From assembly GCF_001612725.1 (NCBI RefSeq), contig NZ_BDAZ01000087.1, forward strand, positions 1-35,414: a stretch of DNA of 35,414 nt. Reading direction: 5' to 3'. This document shows, piece after piece, positions 1 to 10,300 of the stretch. Position 1 is the stretch's first letter. The number at the start of each line of letters is the position of its first letter. The stretch comes from Nocardia anaemiae NBRC 100462 (GTDB lineage Bacteria; Actinomycetota; Actinomycetes; Mycobacteriales; Mycobacteriaceae). The notes under the pieces are model-generated. The model searched no databases and was not told the origin of the DNA. It worked only from the letters and a program-made list of their open reading frames with translations. The position numbers were made by a program, and so were the translations under genes.

Positions 1-141
1 ACGCTCCTTCGGGGGGAGTGTCGGGATGACAACGGTGGATCTAGATCTCCGCCCGAGCAGCCGAACCCAACGGTTAGGAGGAAAGGCCGACTGGTGCCGA
101 AGACACTCGACGGCGTTGACGCGGTGCACGCCGGGCATCAC

Positions 142-158
142 GAGTGACTTTGTCGCTC
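142..158 (-). terminator. Weak hairpin downstream of the methyltransferase gene
   Basis: A 7-bp stem (GAGTGAC at 142-148 pairing with GTCGCTC at 152-158, one G-U pair) with a 3-nt loop lies about 60 bases past the methyltransferase stop codon. There is no U-tract on the minus strand, so this could only be an I-type actinobacterial terminator. The rest of 1-217 shows no gene. Confidence 0.22.
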
Positions 159-217
159 ATTCGATCTGGAAGCTTGCCACTGCCAGTTGCGTTTGGGAAG
201 TTCGACCGCAATCTGGT

Positions 218-1144
218 TCATCGCGGTGCACGGGGTTTGGTGCAGGTGAATTGCATGACGTCGATGCGGCCACCGCGCACGTAGTCGGCGCAACCGGTCA
301 GGTACCGGATGTAGGCGTTGTAGGTATCGGATCCGGCGAGCTCGATGGCGCGATCGCGGTGCTCGTGCAATGCGTCGGCCCAATGGTCGAGGGCGGTGGC
401 GTAGTGCGGTCCCATCGACTGCATGCCGGTAACAGTGAATCCGGCGTCTTCGGCGTATGCGGTGACACCTTTGGTGTCGCGTGCGGTCGGGGGCAGCAGC
501 GGGCCGCCGAAGACGGTTTCGGTGAGGAACCGCATGAACGCGTCCCCGATGCTGGTGTGCTGAATTCCGTGTGCACGCAGTTCGTCGCGGTTATCGGCGA
601 CGATGGCCTGCAGCAGCAGCACCCCATCGGCGGGCATTGTGCGGTAGGCGAATTCGAAGAACTCGCCGTAGCGGTGTTCGAAGGGTTCGAACGCGCCGAG
701 ACACACGATCCGGTCTACGCGGCGGTCGAATTCCTCCCAGCCTTGCAGCCGCACCCCACCATAGGGGCGCCCTCGGATCACCCGGTCGACCAGCAGATTC
801 CGCACATACCGGTACTGGTTACGGCTGGGAGTCAGCCCGATGACATTCACCCCGTAGGTGTCCATGGCGCGCAACATGGTCGTACCCCAGCCACAACCGA
901 CATCCAACAAGGTCATCCCCGGCCGCAGATCGCACTGGGCCAGAGCGAGGTCGATCTTCGCCAACTGGGCTCGTTCCAAGGTGTCTTCTGGGTGGGGCCA
1001 GAACGCGCAACTGCAGGTCGGGTCGAGGAACAGTGCGAAGAACTCATCCGGCAGCTCGGCGCGGGATCGGACCTCTGCGAAGGTCGGCTCCCCCGATAGG
1101 TCGGTGATCTTTCGATGGGCTTTGCTGAGGCTCTGGCGGCTCAA
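218..1144 (-). CDS. Class I SAM-dependent methyltransferase, mycolic-acid cyclopropane synthase family
   Basis: The 308-aa product matches the CmaA/MmaA/PcaA group, cytosolic enzymes that methylate or cyclopropanate unsaturated fatty-acyl or mycolyl chains using SAM. Visible family marks are the SAM loop LLDVGCGWGTT (residues 80-90), NVIGLTPSRNQY just after it, QGWEEFD and CLGAFE in the core, and a C-terminal YLTGCADYVRGG block. Of the bicarbonate-site residues known in mycobacterial enzymes, the cysteine near residue 46, glutamate 153, tyrosine near 230 and cysteine near 285 are kept. The histidine after the core glutamate is Pro154, and the usual LLH motif reads LLQ (Gln179), so chemistry or substrate may differ. 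The start chosen is TTG at 1144, because AGGAGG lies 6 nt upstream; the ATG at 1198 has no ribosome-binding site. The gene is divergent from the activator at 1296 and probably controlled by it. The family is clear; the exact substrate is not. Confidence 0.9.
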   Translation of the reverse strand: MSRQSLSKAHRKITDLSGEPTFAEVRSRAELPDEFFALFLDPTCSCAFWPHPEDTLERAQLAKIDLALAQCDLRPGMTLLDVGCGWGTTMLRAMDTYGVNVIGLTPSRNQYRYVRNLLVDRVIRGRPYGGVRLQGWEEFDRRVDRIVCLGAFEPFEHRYGEFFEFAYRTMPADGVLLLQAIVADNRDELRAHGIQHTSIGDAFMRFLTETVFGGPLLPPTARDTKGVTAYAEDAGFTVTGMQSMGPHYATALDHWADALHEHRDRAIELAGSDTYNAYIRYLTGCADYVRGGRIDVMQFTCTKPRAPR

Positions 1145-1151
1145 ACGTCTT

Positions 1152-1157
1152 CCTCCT
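1152..1157 (-). promoter_or_regulatory. Shine-Dalgarno site deciding the methyltransferase start
   Basis: AGGAGG on the minus strand sits 6 nt before a TTG codon at 1144-1142. This favours that start over the in-frame ATG at 1198, which has no purine-rich sequence upstream. The 18 residues between the two starts lie outside the conserved methyltransferase fold. Confidence 0.6.
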
Positions 1158-1219
1158 GGTTTTGCTGGGCGAAGCACATCTCCTGGTGCCCATGACATCG
1201 CAGAAGCGATAGACTGACG

Positions 1220-1271
1220 GTCTCAATCTGAGACGCGTCATCGATTGAGACGGCCGCCACCATCGATTGAG
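1220..1271. promoter_or_regulatory. Probable operator cluster in the divergent promoter region
   Basis: Between the divergent methyltransferase and activator genes lies a perfect inverted repeat GTCTCAATCTGAGAC (1220-1234; 6-bp arms, 3-bp spacer). It is followed by two direct copies of CATCGATTGAG (1239-1249 and 1261-1271), 22 bp apart start to start, about two helical turns. All share a TCTCA/TGAG(A) core. Fis-type activators bind inverted repeats as dimers, so the neighbouring regulator is the obvious candidate ligand. No convincing -35/-10 pair could be assigned; TAGACT at 1210-1215 is a possible plus-strand -10. Confidence 0.5.
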
Positions 1272-1295
1272 CAACAAGCACCGAGGTATGAGCAG

Positions 1296-3059
1296 ATGCC
1301 GGATCCTCGAGCCGACGTCGCCGTGAGCCTAGAGAAGGCCCGCGAACAATTCCTCACCGTGGGTTCGCTCGATTTCCCGCCGGTGCGCGACGCTGTGCTC
1401 GATTCGTGGTGCCGATCGCGCGCGCTGCAGATCCATCCCGACCGTGTGGAGCTGCCTTATGTGCGGGACCCGAATCTCGACTCCCCGCTGGTGAGCGCCG
1501 CTGCGCCGGTGCTGCGGCGGCTCGCGAGCGACTTGGCCGACCAGGCTGTCAGCGTCATCCTGACCTCGTCGGATGGGCTCTTGCTCGAGCGCTACGCCGC
1601 CGATGCCACAATCATGCGCACACTCGACGGCGTGCAACTCGCTCCCGGCTACAGCTATGCCGAGGACTTCGTCGGCACCAACGGAATCGGCACCACCCTG
1701 GAAACAGCCACCCCGACGTTCATTCGCGGCGGCGAACACTATCTCGGCACCCTCGGCGGGCTCGCATGCGCAGGCTCGCCCATTCGCCATCCGCTGACGC
1801 GCTCGGTGCTGGGCGTCATCGATCTCACCTGCTGGGCCAACAGATCCGATCCGCTGCTGCTCGCCCTCGCCAACAGCGCGAGCAGCCAGATCCAGGATCG
1901 GCTCCGCGGACTCGCCAGCGAAACCGAGACCGCGCTGCTGGAGGCATATTTGCGCCAATGCCGCCAGTATCCGCTCGGCGTGCTCGCGATCGGTGGCGAC
2001 GTGGTGCTGATGAACCACTACCTGCGCCAGGCTCTCGACCCACACGACCAAGGGGCATTGCTGCAATATTCGACCGACCTGGTTCGTCCCGGGGCCGTCG
2101 ATACCCTCTTGGCCCCACTGCCGGGCGGTCAGACCGCAAAAGTGACAGCAGTCGAACGTATTTCGATACGTGGCAGCAGCTACAACACGGTCCTGCACGT
2201 TCAGCTGGTCAATGACCGCGTCGTGGACCACCCGATCACACACGGCGCGCTCGCATTGCCCGGCATCGCCGGTAGGAGCAGCTCGTGGCGGCGCAGCTGC
2301 CAGCAGGTCGAAGGCTGCTGCCGGGATCGCGAATGGGTGGTCATCGATGGCGAAAAAGGTTCCGGACGAACAAAACTCGCGAAATCTGTCGTCGCGCACG
2401 TCAGCCCCGGCAGGATGGCCCGGGTGCTGCGGACGGCCGACTTCGCCGACACCGAGGGCCTGCTGGCCGCGCTGCGCACTGAAACCAGCAACAGCAATTT
2501 CAACGTTGTCATCAAAGATATAGACCGCCTGCCGACCGAGGCGGTCGAGCCGATCGCGGACATACTCCAGACCTGCGCCGATCGCGGATGGATCGCGGCA
2601 ACAATGCATTCGGCGACGCCCTCTACGGCTCTCGATTCGCTACTGCCACTATTCAGCCGGACCGTTGGCGTGCCAGCACTCCGGCACCGCATCGAAGACC
2701 TCGAAGAGCTGGTCCCCTTCCTGCTGGGCGAGATGACCAAGGGCGCCGAAGTCCGCCTTGCCCCGGACGCCATGCGCCAGCTCCACAAGCTATCGTGGCC
2801 AGGCAACGTGGCCCAACTACGCCGGGTGCTAGCCGAAGCCATTTCACAGCAACGATCTGGCCTGATCCACATCGACAATCTGCCACCACAATGCCGTTCG
2901 CTGACCCGGCGCAGGCTGAGCCGGATCGAGGCACTGGAACGCGACGCGATCGTGCGCAGCCTGCAGGAGAACAGCGGCAACAAGGCCGAAGCCGCAGCGG
3001 CACTAGGGATGTCGCGGGCGACCATCTACCGCAGGATCAAGGACTTCGGCATCGAGTAG
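1296..3059 (+). CDS. GAF-AAA-Fis transcriptional activator (AcoR/MimR-like)
   Basis: This 587-aa protein has the architecture of actinobacterial relatives of sigma-54 activators. An N-terminal GAF-like sensor carries the family signature DFVGTNGIGTTLE (about residues 123-136), followed by a CAGSPIRHP...LGVIDLTC block. A degenerate AAA+ domain comes next (GEKGSGRTK, near residue 351, at the Walker A position), with LSWPGNVAQLRRV typical of the region before the DNA-binding part. The C-terminal Fis helix-turn-helix ends in NKAEAAAALGMSRATIYRRI. The GAFTGA loop that contacts sigma-54 is absent, as is usual where sigma-54 is missing. The ATG at 1296 is preferred: GAGG lies 9 nt upstream, while a possible TTG at 1245 lies inside the operator-like repeat. 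In known cases (MimR, AcoR) such proteins sense small organic molecules and activate a nearby gene. The likely target here is the divergent methyltransferase; the ligand is unknown. Confidence 0.9.
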   Translation: MPDPRADVAVSLEKAREQFLTVGSLDFPPVRDAVLDSWCRSRALQIHPDRVELPYVRDPNLDSPLVSAAAPVLRRLASDLADQAVSVILTSSDGLLLERYAADATIMRTLDGVQLAPGYSYAEDFVGTNGIGTTLETATPTFIRGGEHYLGTLGGLACAGSPIRHPLTRSVLGVIDLTCWANRSDPLLLALANSASSQIQDRLRGLASETETALLEAYLRQCRQYPLGVLAIGGDVVLMNHYLRQALDPHDQGALLQYSTDLVRPGAVDTLLAPLPGGQTAKVTAVERISIRGSSYNTVLHVQLVNDRVVDHPITHGALALPGIAGRSSSWRRSCQQVEGCCRDREWVVIDGEKGSGRTKLAKSVVAHVSPGRMARVLRTADFADTEGLLAALRTETSNSNFNVVIKDIDRLPTEAVEPIADILQTCADRGWIAATMHSATPSTALDSLLPLFSRTVGVPALRHRIEDLEELVPFLLGEMTKGAEVRLAPDAMRQLHKLSWPGNVAQLRRVLAEAISQQRSGLIHIDNLPPQCRSLTRRRLSRIEALERDAIVRSLQENSGNKAEAAAALGMSRATIYRRIKDFGIE

Positions 3060-3291
3060 GAAAGTTGCCCCGGATCGCGCCGGCACCCGACAGTAACCAA
3101 TCAGTTCAACTCGCCGGCCCCCTTACGGAACGACAGCTCACCATACTGCGCCGCTGGTGGCACGGAGGCTACGCATCAGACCAATAGACGCCCCGCGCCA
3201 ACTACAGTCATAAACGAGGATCCTCCGCGGCCCTACGGATCATCATGTCGAACACGATCCGGTTACGGCAGCGCACGCAACGAGCCTGACG
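3060..3291. other. Convergent intergenic gap
   Basis: This gap lies between the convergent activator and XRE genes. It contains a 10-bp palindrome GAGGATCCTC (3216-3225) but no convincing terminator hairpin with a U-tract. The plus-strand stretch at about 3118-3187 could encode a short helix-turn-helix-like tail (LTERQLTILRRW) ending at a stop, possibly a gene relic, but it is too short to call. Confidence 0.4.
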
Positions 3292-4194
3292 CTAACCCGC
3301 AGCAGCGTGATACTGCTCGCGATGCTCGATCCAAGGCCGTTGGCGCTCTTCCTCACTCATCGCCAACAACTCACGCAACTTCACCCACGCCACCTCATCA
3401 ACCGGCGTATAGATCTGCATCCACGCATGCGGCAACGCAGGCAAACTCATGCTCGTCAAGAACATCTCCAACTCCCCCACCGCCAAATTACGGATCTGCT
3501 TCGTCCGACTCGCCGGAACCGCAACATCATTACGAGCCCACAACGACGCGAAAGCCTCACTCTCCGCACACAACTCGGAGATGAAACGCTCCCAACCCGG
3601 ATCACCCAGATTCTTCGCATACGAACCACGCAAATAACCGACCATGCGCCGCAAATCATCCCAATTATGGTGATAGGTATTGCAGCACTCCGGAGTCAGG
3701 AACACCCGACGGGCAACATTACGCTCTCCCTTTACGAAACCCGGGCACAACGCCTCATACGACTTGTTATGAGCCAGCACGTCATAACGCGGACTGAGCA
3801 CCACCCCCGGCAACGGCTCCAAATGATCCAAAATCACCTGAAGCTCCTCCGGCAGAGCCGTTCCCGCATGCGCGGTCGGCACCGTCGGCACATCCGCCAA
3901 CCGATACAAATGCGCCTTCTCAGCAGCGTCCAGGGATAACGTCCGCGCCACCGCATCCAAAACCTGCACGCTGACGTTGATCTGGCGGCCTTGTTCCAAC
4001 CAGGTGTACCAGGTGATCCCGATTCCGGCGAGCTGTGCCACCTCTTCACGGCGCAGGCCGGGGGTCCGGCGGCGCGGGCCTGGGGGCAGACCGACGTCGG
4101 CCGGGGTGATCCGCGCGCGGCGCGACTTCAGGAACGCGCCCAATTCGGCGCGGCGTGCCTTGCGTACCGCGCGAACATCCACAACATCGGTCAT
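3292..4194 (-). CDS. XRE-family transcriptional regulator with MmyB-like ligand domain
   Basis: This 300-aa protein opens with FLKSRRARITPADVGLPPG, then RRTPGLRREEVAQLAGI and YTWLEQGR. That is the hallmark N-terminal helix-turn-helix of the large actinobacterial XRE/MmyB group. The remaining roughly 200 residues (PGVVLSPRYDVLAHN, and an NLAVGELEMFLTSM block near the end) match the MmyB-type ligand-binding domain. The start at 4194 is preferred, since the family homology begins directly after it; the upstream in-frame ATG at 4263 would add 23 unrelated residues. It lies 117 bp downstream of the giant gene on the same strand and could be read through, but such regulators usually control a neighbouring oxidoreductase gene, and none is visible here. 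A role in controlling the toxin-like locus is only a positional guess. The stop is TAG at 3294-3292. Confidence 0.88.
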   Translation of the reverse strand: MTDVVDVRAVRKARRAELGAFLKSRRARITPADVGLPPGPRRRTPGLRREEVAQLAGIGITWYTWLEQGRQINVSVQVLDAVARTLSLDAAEKAHLYRLADVPTVPTAHAGTALPEELQVILDHLEPLPGVVLSPRYDVLAHNKSYEALCPGFVKGERNVARRVFLTPECCNTYHHNWDDLRRMVGYLRGSYAKNLGDPGWERFISELCAESEAFASLWARNDVAVPASRTKQIRNLAVGELEMFLTSMSLPALPHAWMQIYTPVDEVAWVKLRELLAMSEEERQRPWIEHREQYHAAAG

Positions 4195-4311
4195 GTCGCG
4201 ATCATCCCGGATCCTGCTAACGGTATCCAGGTGCTGCCAGTAATAGGTTCGGCGGCAATGCATATCGCGTATGGCGTCGCGCGCTGGGGCCGCACCAGCC
4301 GCTGTCCCCCA
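4195..4311. other. Gap between giant gene and XRE regulator
   Basis: This 117-bp gap is on the 3' side of the giant gene. A 5-bp stem (GCTGG 4283-4287 with CCAGC 4295-4299) is the only hairpin noticed, and it is too weak to call a terminator. No clear promoter for the XRE gene was recognised; a GGGATG about 8-13 nt before its ATG may act as a poor ribosome-binding site. Confidence 0.35.
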
Positions 4312-7300
4312 TCATCGGCCCGGGAGACCGGACCACGGCGTGGCTCTCGGCGGGCCATCCGGCGGTGGCGTCGAGCGCGAGAACGCTTCGGGTATCCGGA
4401 ACCCGCTTTCAGCGACCTCTGCGCGCAGGAGGGCGAGATGCTCGCTGCTTGTCGCCCATATCTCGCCGACGCCAAGCGCGATCGCCGCACGCATCCTGCC
4501 GGAACCGGCCACGCCCGATACGGCCAGACGCATCTCTGCCGCGTCGGCTTGCCGCACGAAGCTCTCGGACAGCAGCGGGTAAGGGACCGCGATACCGCTG
4601 GCCCCGGCACCGCGCACGTCCTTGATGATGGCGTCGATGTCGGTGGCACCCGGCAGCAACGATCGAGCCATCCAACCGGTGGCGCCGCGCATCCCTCTGG
4701 TGGCCACCGTCAGCGTGTTGATCATCGCCACGCGCCGACAATCCGGTGCCACCTCCGCGGCCGCTGCCAATACCCGCAGATCGACCGCGTGCAGCTCACC
4801 TCGCACACCGTGCCGCTCCAGCGCGGCCGCGATCGTTCGCACTCGCGCGCGGACCTCCGCATCGGACCAGGCAGGCCCCGCAGACACCTCCACCGCCAGC
4901 GCCGCATCCGCGAAGTCCGCCGACCGGCATGCGGCGTCGAGGGCGGCCATGTCAGCGGCGGCCCGGCCTACCTGCACGACGACCGCGTGCACGCCCAGTG
5001 CGAGCGCGTCGGTCAATGCCCGCCCATCATCCGTTAGCAGTCCTCCCCTGAGCCGTATTGCGATCCGCGGTCCCACCCTGGCCATATCGGAAGCATCCGG
5101 TACCGCCACGTCAGCCTCGACCGGACCTGTCCACCGGGCACCGGACGGATCGGTCGCCACGTCCCCGGCGGGCTCGTCGAGTGCGGCGTCCAATTGCGGC
5201 GCACGGCGATCACGGGCGGCGTCGACCACAGCCGCGCGAATGCGATGCATCGCGGTCGGGTTGTCGACGGTGGGCCGATGCTGCTCGGTAGGCACCTCGG
5301 CGCCACGCCCGGCAAGACACCACGCGGCGTAGCGCAACGACTCCGTGGGCTGCGCGGCAGCTACCAATGAATACTGCAGGTACTCGCCATGCCCGTCGAA
5401 GGGAGCCAGCGAGTACGGGAAACCGCGTTCGGCACGCACTCGGGTCGCGTTGGTGTCGGTCGCTGGATCGGTCCCGAGCCCCAGCGGCCCGTCACCCAGC
5501 AACCGGCCACGCGCGTCCGGTGAAACGCCCCCCAAACCGGTCACCGTATCGTCGGATTGCGCCAGCACCCAGGTGTGGCGGCAACTGGCATCGGTCGCGC
5601 TGTCGTAGCGTCGACCACGCCCGGGCGACCCCACGATCGTGCCGTTGCCGAACACGCCATCCAGTCGCCCACCCACGGTCGCGTCGGATACGACCGGGGT
5701 GCCGTAGCTGTAACCGAGCATGGAAAATCTCGCACTGCTTACGGCGCGCAAGGCCAGCACATCGCGCGCGAACAGTCGCCCACCGGCCTCGGCGAGTTCG
5801 GGTCTGGCTGCCCACGCTTCCTTGTAGTTGGCGGGGGCTTCGTACCCGATCCAGCACACCACCGCGACCTTGGTGGCGCGATCCGCCCGCACCAATTCCT
5901 CGTACAGATTCCGCGCACTCCCCAGCCGGGCCGTTGCCGACTGCAGCCGCGTGTTGACGCCATCCGCGTACCAGACCACGTGTTCGGCGTCCTCGAGTCG
6001 ACAGTTGCCGATGACGAATGTGCCGGATCCATTGCCGCCGAACGCCGTCGGGTCCAATGCCACCGTCGACACCATCGGCGCGGGGATGTCGCGGTGCACC
6101 GTTACCGAGCGGATGAGTGCCTCATCGACGGCATAGAGATTTCTGAATATCTGGCGCCCCATCCGCCCGGCTTTCCTGACGCCTTTCGCATGGATAGCGG
6201 CGGCAGTGGCATATCGCCGATAATCGTTCGCGTAGTTCGCTACCTCCGACGGAATGCCCGGAGCATTGCCGACGATTTCCGGGTACCGCGCCACGACCGC
6301 GCGCTGCTCGTCGCGACGCAGTGCGTCCCACCACCGTTTGTTGTCGACCGCGAGCCGACCGGCTCTGGTGAAATCGTCCGGCAGACCTCGATGCAGTAGG
6401 ACATCGGGACTCGCGTCCCGGCCGCCGCGCTTGTCGATCGCACTTCGGGCCAGCGCACCGTCACCGGCGGTCTCGACCAAGGTGGGCACGCCGGTGTCCG
6501 GATCGCGCGGAAAGATAGCACCGTAGACCGAATCGACCTGCGCGTCGACGTTGCGTTCGATGCAGTCGGTGAAGCGCACCCACGGAACCTGCGCGTCATC
6601 ATGGCGCGCGACCCGATCTGGGCGACCGGCCAGAATGCGGCTCATATTGTTCAGCGACTCGGTGGCCGCCTTGGTGCGATCGTCGATATAGAGGAGGAAT
6701 TCGTCATCGATCGGCTTGCCCGCCTCGAACGGCTCCTTCTCGTATCGCTGCGCCTTGTCGCGCACATCCTTCAGCACGGAATTGATAGTGCCCGCATCAC
6801 CGGTCGGAAACCGACACGCGAACTGCACGCCCGGCAAATCCAGCGCTTTCGCCGGGTTACTCGCCCGCGATGCGATCCCGTAGTAAACGTCGGTGGACGA
6901 TGCGATATCCGCCAGCGCGTCACGCATCGTCGCGAGATTCGAGTCGCCACAGACCACCACTGTGTCGACCGTATGCGCCGCCGACTCGTGTGACAGTGCC
7001 TTCTTCGCAGACCGACCGCCGTTACCGTGCACGACCAGCTGACGTTGCGGCCGAACCGCGGGATGCGACGCTGCGCCAGCGTGCATGTCGGCGGACAGCG
7101 CTGCCATATCCCCGGCCAACCGATGGCCATCAGTACCGGACCACACCACGACCCGGACCGGGCGATCCGGGTTTTCCCGTACGGCCGCCTCATAGTGGTT
7201 GCACGCCAACTGCATTCGCTGATCCAGGCGGCGCAGATCGCCAGCGGTGCCATCCACATGCCACGCCTCCGACAGGGGATCGGCGCTGCCGATCGAGATA

Positions 7301-10300
7301 ATGATCGAGCCAGCGGTCGGTCGGTCCGCATCGAACTGCTCGAGCAGCACGGTCGGTATCGGTACTCCGGGCGTCGCGACCGTCGCGGCCCGCTGGCGGG
7401 CCCGGATCAACAAGTCCTCGACATTCAGCAGATACTCCCGCAGCGCCCGCTCCCGGTCGGTCGGCCGCGCCGAGTCCTCGACCGCGGCCCTCGCTTTCGC
7501 GAACGCCCACCGATTGGCCTGGTCGCGCACGTCTCGCGGGAATCCCCCCGCTTTGCCGACAAATTCCGGCCACACCAGCACCAGCGCCCGCAGCTCCTCC
7601 ACGCTCAGACCTCGCGCGCGCCGCGCGTTCTCGGCTGCGTGCGCCACACGTTCCTCGACGGCGACCGCACGGTTCCCAGCCGGTCGCCGCCGCCATCGAT
7701 ACACCAGATCCTCCGGGCTCGCCCCGGACCCCCACTGCTCACGCAAAACCCGCTCGGCCCGCATACGCAGGTCCGCATCGGGCGGGGTGTAATCGGGCAG
7801 CCCAGCACGGGCATCTACCGGCCCGATCAGCTGGAGGTGAGTTCCGGCACCTTCCGGCCCCAGCGCCCGCACCGGATCGGCTGGCTCGTCACCGCCACCG
7901 GGTCGGTTGCCGATGAACCCATCGGGCCCGATGTTGCGGCGCGTCACGGCCTGGCTCGGGTCGTTCACCTCGGTCCCGGGAGGAAGGAGGCCTTGGGCCA
8001 AGGCCGTGACCGCGGGTGTGAGGTCCGGCAGGTTCGCGATCGCCCGGCGTTCGGCACCTGCGGCCCGGATCCGATCGGTGACGATGCCGGTGACCGCGGA
8101 GGCGAGCACGCGGGCGGTATGTGTGTCGATGGAACCGAGCGCCCTGGCGAAGTGCTCGGCGAGCATGGAGCGGTGCCGGTCGTGCAGCGGGCGAGCGCCG
8201 GGACCGGGAGCGAGCAGGTCTCGGTGCAGAACACAGGCCGCGTCCGGATGCTCGGCCAGGGCGGTGAGGTAGGCGCGCGTGGCGGTCTCCAGCCGCGACC
8301 GCACCCTGCCGTGCGGCTCCGGCGTGTCCGGCATCGCCGCGGCACAGGCGGTCCGCACGCGGTCGATCGCCGCCGCACAGGCGGCCTCGAAGCCGCTCTG
8401 CTTACCGGGATACATCTGGAAGTACGACCGGCGCGTCAACCGGGCGCGCTCCAAGACGAGCTCCAACGACGTCGCACCGTATCCCCGGTCAGCCGCGACG
8501 GCGAGGAACTGCGTCAGAAGGTGTTCCCGCTGGTCGTCTCCGGGCTGTCCGGGCGGCTGGCCGGTCGGCCGCGGCACCGCTCGGTCCGGATCGTCGGAGC
8601 GGCCGGACATGCGGTCGGTGAGGGTCGGTCCGGTGAGTCGAAGTTGCGAGTAATCGCGTCCGAGCAGCGGTAGCAGGAACGCACCGACCATCACCGCTAT
8701 CTTCGAGCCCGACGTCTGGCGGTACGCCGCGATGTCGAATTCCGCCAATGACTGCCGGAGCTGATCAATCGACGCCTCGGCTGCTCCGGTCGGGTCGAAC
8801 GTGACGAACCCCGGGCACACGCCCCCACGGTCGGCTGCGCGAGCCTGCTTCGCCGTTCCGGTGATCGCGACCGACGTGATCGTCTTGTTAGTGGTGTCGA
8901 ATTCGAAGGTGAACCGCGGCGGGTCGCGCGGCTCGGTGAAGTCGCCCAGCGTGGCGAAGGTGACCCCGGCCATCACGCTCAGGCGGCTGGCGAATTCCAG
9001 GATGCTGTGCTGAATGCTCGCCCAAGGCCAGCCCTCGATCACGTCCGCGTGCGCGACGAGGCTCTCGAGATAGCCGCGCAGCACGATCTGGATGCTGCCC
9101 ATATTGGTCGCGGCGCTGAGTACCGTCTTGTCGCCGGGTATGGCGAATTCGTCGACCGAGTGGGCGGGGAGGCCGAACTCGGCTCGCCGGTGCGGCGGGA
9201 TCGCGTCCAGGATCGGAGCCCGCTCGCGGGAGCATTCGTCTTTGATGGCCGCGAGGTCCTGCCATACCGGCCCGTCCACCAGATCCCAGACCGCGGTGAG
9301 ATGCTCGACCGCTGCTTGCATGAATGCGTGCTGGCCGCTATCGCGTGGATAGCCGTCGCGGCCGTGCATGACGTAGTCATCGTCGAGCCACGACGCGAAA
9401 TAACCCGGCTCGACCTCCGAATATCCCGACTGCAATGCTGCCGTCACCCGTTCCGGATGACTCATCATCTGCTCTAGCGCCGTTTCGGTCAGCTTGTACT
9501 GCAGGCATCCCGACGCGATCGACCGCTCGAGCGAATACCGCAGGTACGCAAGCTGTTCCGGTGGGAACAACTCCGCAAGCCGACGCGTGGCACCACCGAC
9601 GCGCACCGGCAGATCCGCCTCCGCGAACCGTGTGCCGACCTCGGCGATAATTGCCCGTGCCCGCGTCGGCTCCGCGAGCACTTGCGTCATGCCCTTCTTC
9701 GACAGCTCGCGAATCAGCGACACGACGGTGCGCGGCACGTGTGCCGATGGCAGCCAATCGATCGGCGCATCGGCGGACTGGTGCGGCTCCGGGGTCGAGT
9801 CGCCCGTCCCACGGTGCTCCGGCTCGGAGGGACCGGGCTCGGCCGGTTGGACATCGAACTGGGGAATCGGTTGTCCGCCAGCGGGTTCGGCACCAGCACG
9901 AGGATGGTTGCCCGGAGCAGCCGTTTGCGCTGCGTGCCGCATGAGATCGGCCATGTGTCGGCGCAGGGCGCTGGCGTCGCCGGACAGGGCGAAGTCGGCG
10001 AGTATGCCGTGAATGGCTGCCACCAGGTTGCGGCGATCGGGCGTGGGCCGCTCACCGAATACGGTCGCCACCGTGTCGGCGATGGCTTCGGTTACGACCT
10101 CGTAGCTGCCCGGCCGTAGCGGGTCGGCAACGAATTCCTCGGTCAGCAGCCGATCCAGTATCTTGCCCGGTCCCCCGCGCATCGGAACCTGCTGCCTCCC
10201 GTCCCGATCCAGCGGTAGCAATGCGGCGAGCTCGGCTCGCAGCGCCGATCTCTCCTGTGGTGTCAGCGCCCGCGGCGCGGAATCGGAGGGGTTTGTCGGG

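Noticed and set aside
1..21. Seven-bp hairpin at the left edge
   Set aside because: Context on its left is missing and it lacks a U-tract in view, so it cannot be assigned to a gene.
26..1099. A 357-codon plus-strand frame over the methyltransferase
   Set aside because: Antisense to a gene with clear family motifs; no domain of its own.
1245..1295. TTG at 1245 as the start of the activator
   Set aside because: It lies inside an operator-like repeat, has no ribosome-binding site, and the added 17 residues look non-conserved; ATG 1296 has GAGG upstream.
1329..2609. A 426-codon minus-strand frame over the activator
   Set aside because: Antisense shadow of a clear GAF/AAA/Fis gene.
3118..3187. 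Plus-strand stretch encoding LTERQLTILRRW before a stop, like a LuxR-type or other helix-turn-helix relic
   Set aside because: Only about 23 codons, no start or upstream homology; could be chance.
4195..4263. ATG at 4263 as the start of the XRE regulator
   Set aside because: The family-like sequence begins after the internal ATG at 4194; the extra 23 residues match nothing typical of the family.
4283..4299. Hairpin after the giant gene as a terminator
   Set aside because: Only a 5-bp stem with a 7-nt loop and no U-tract.
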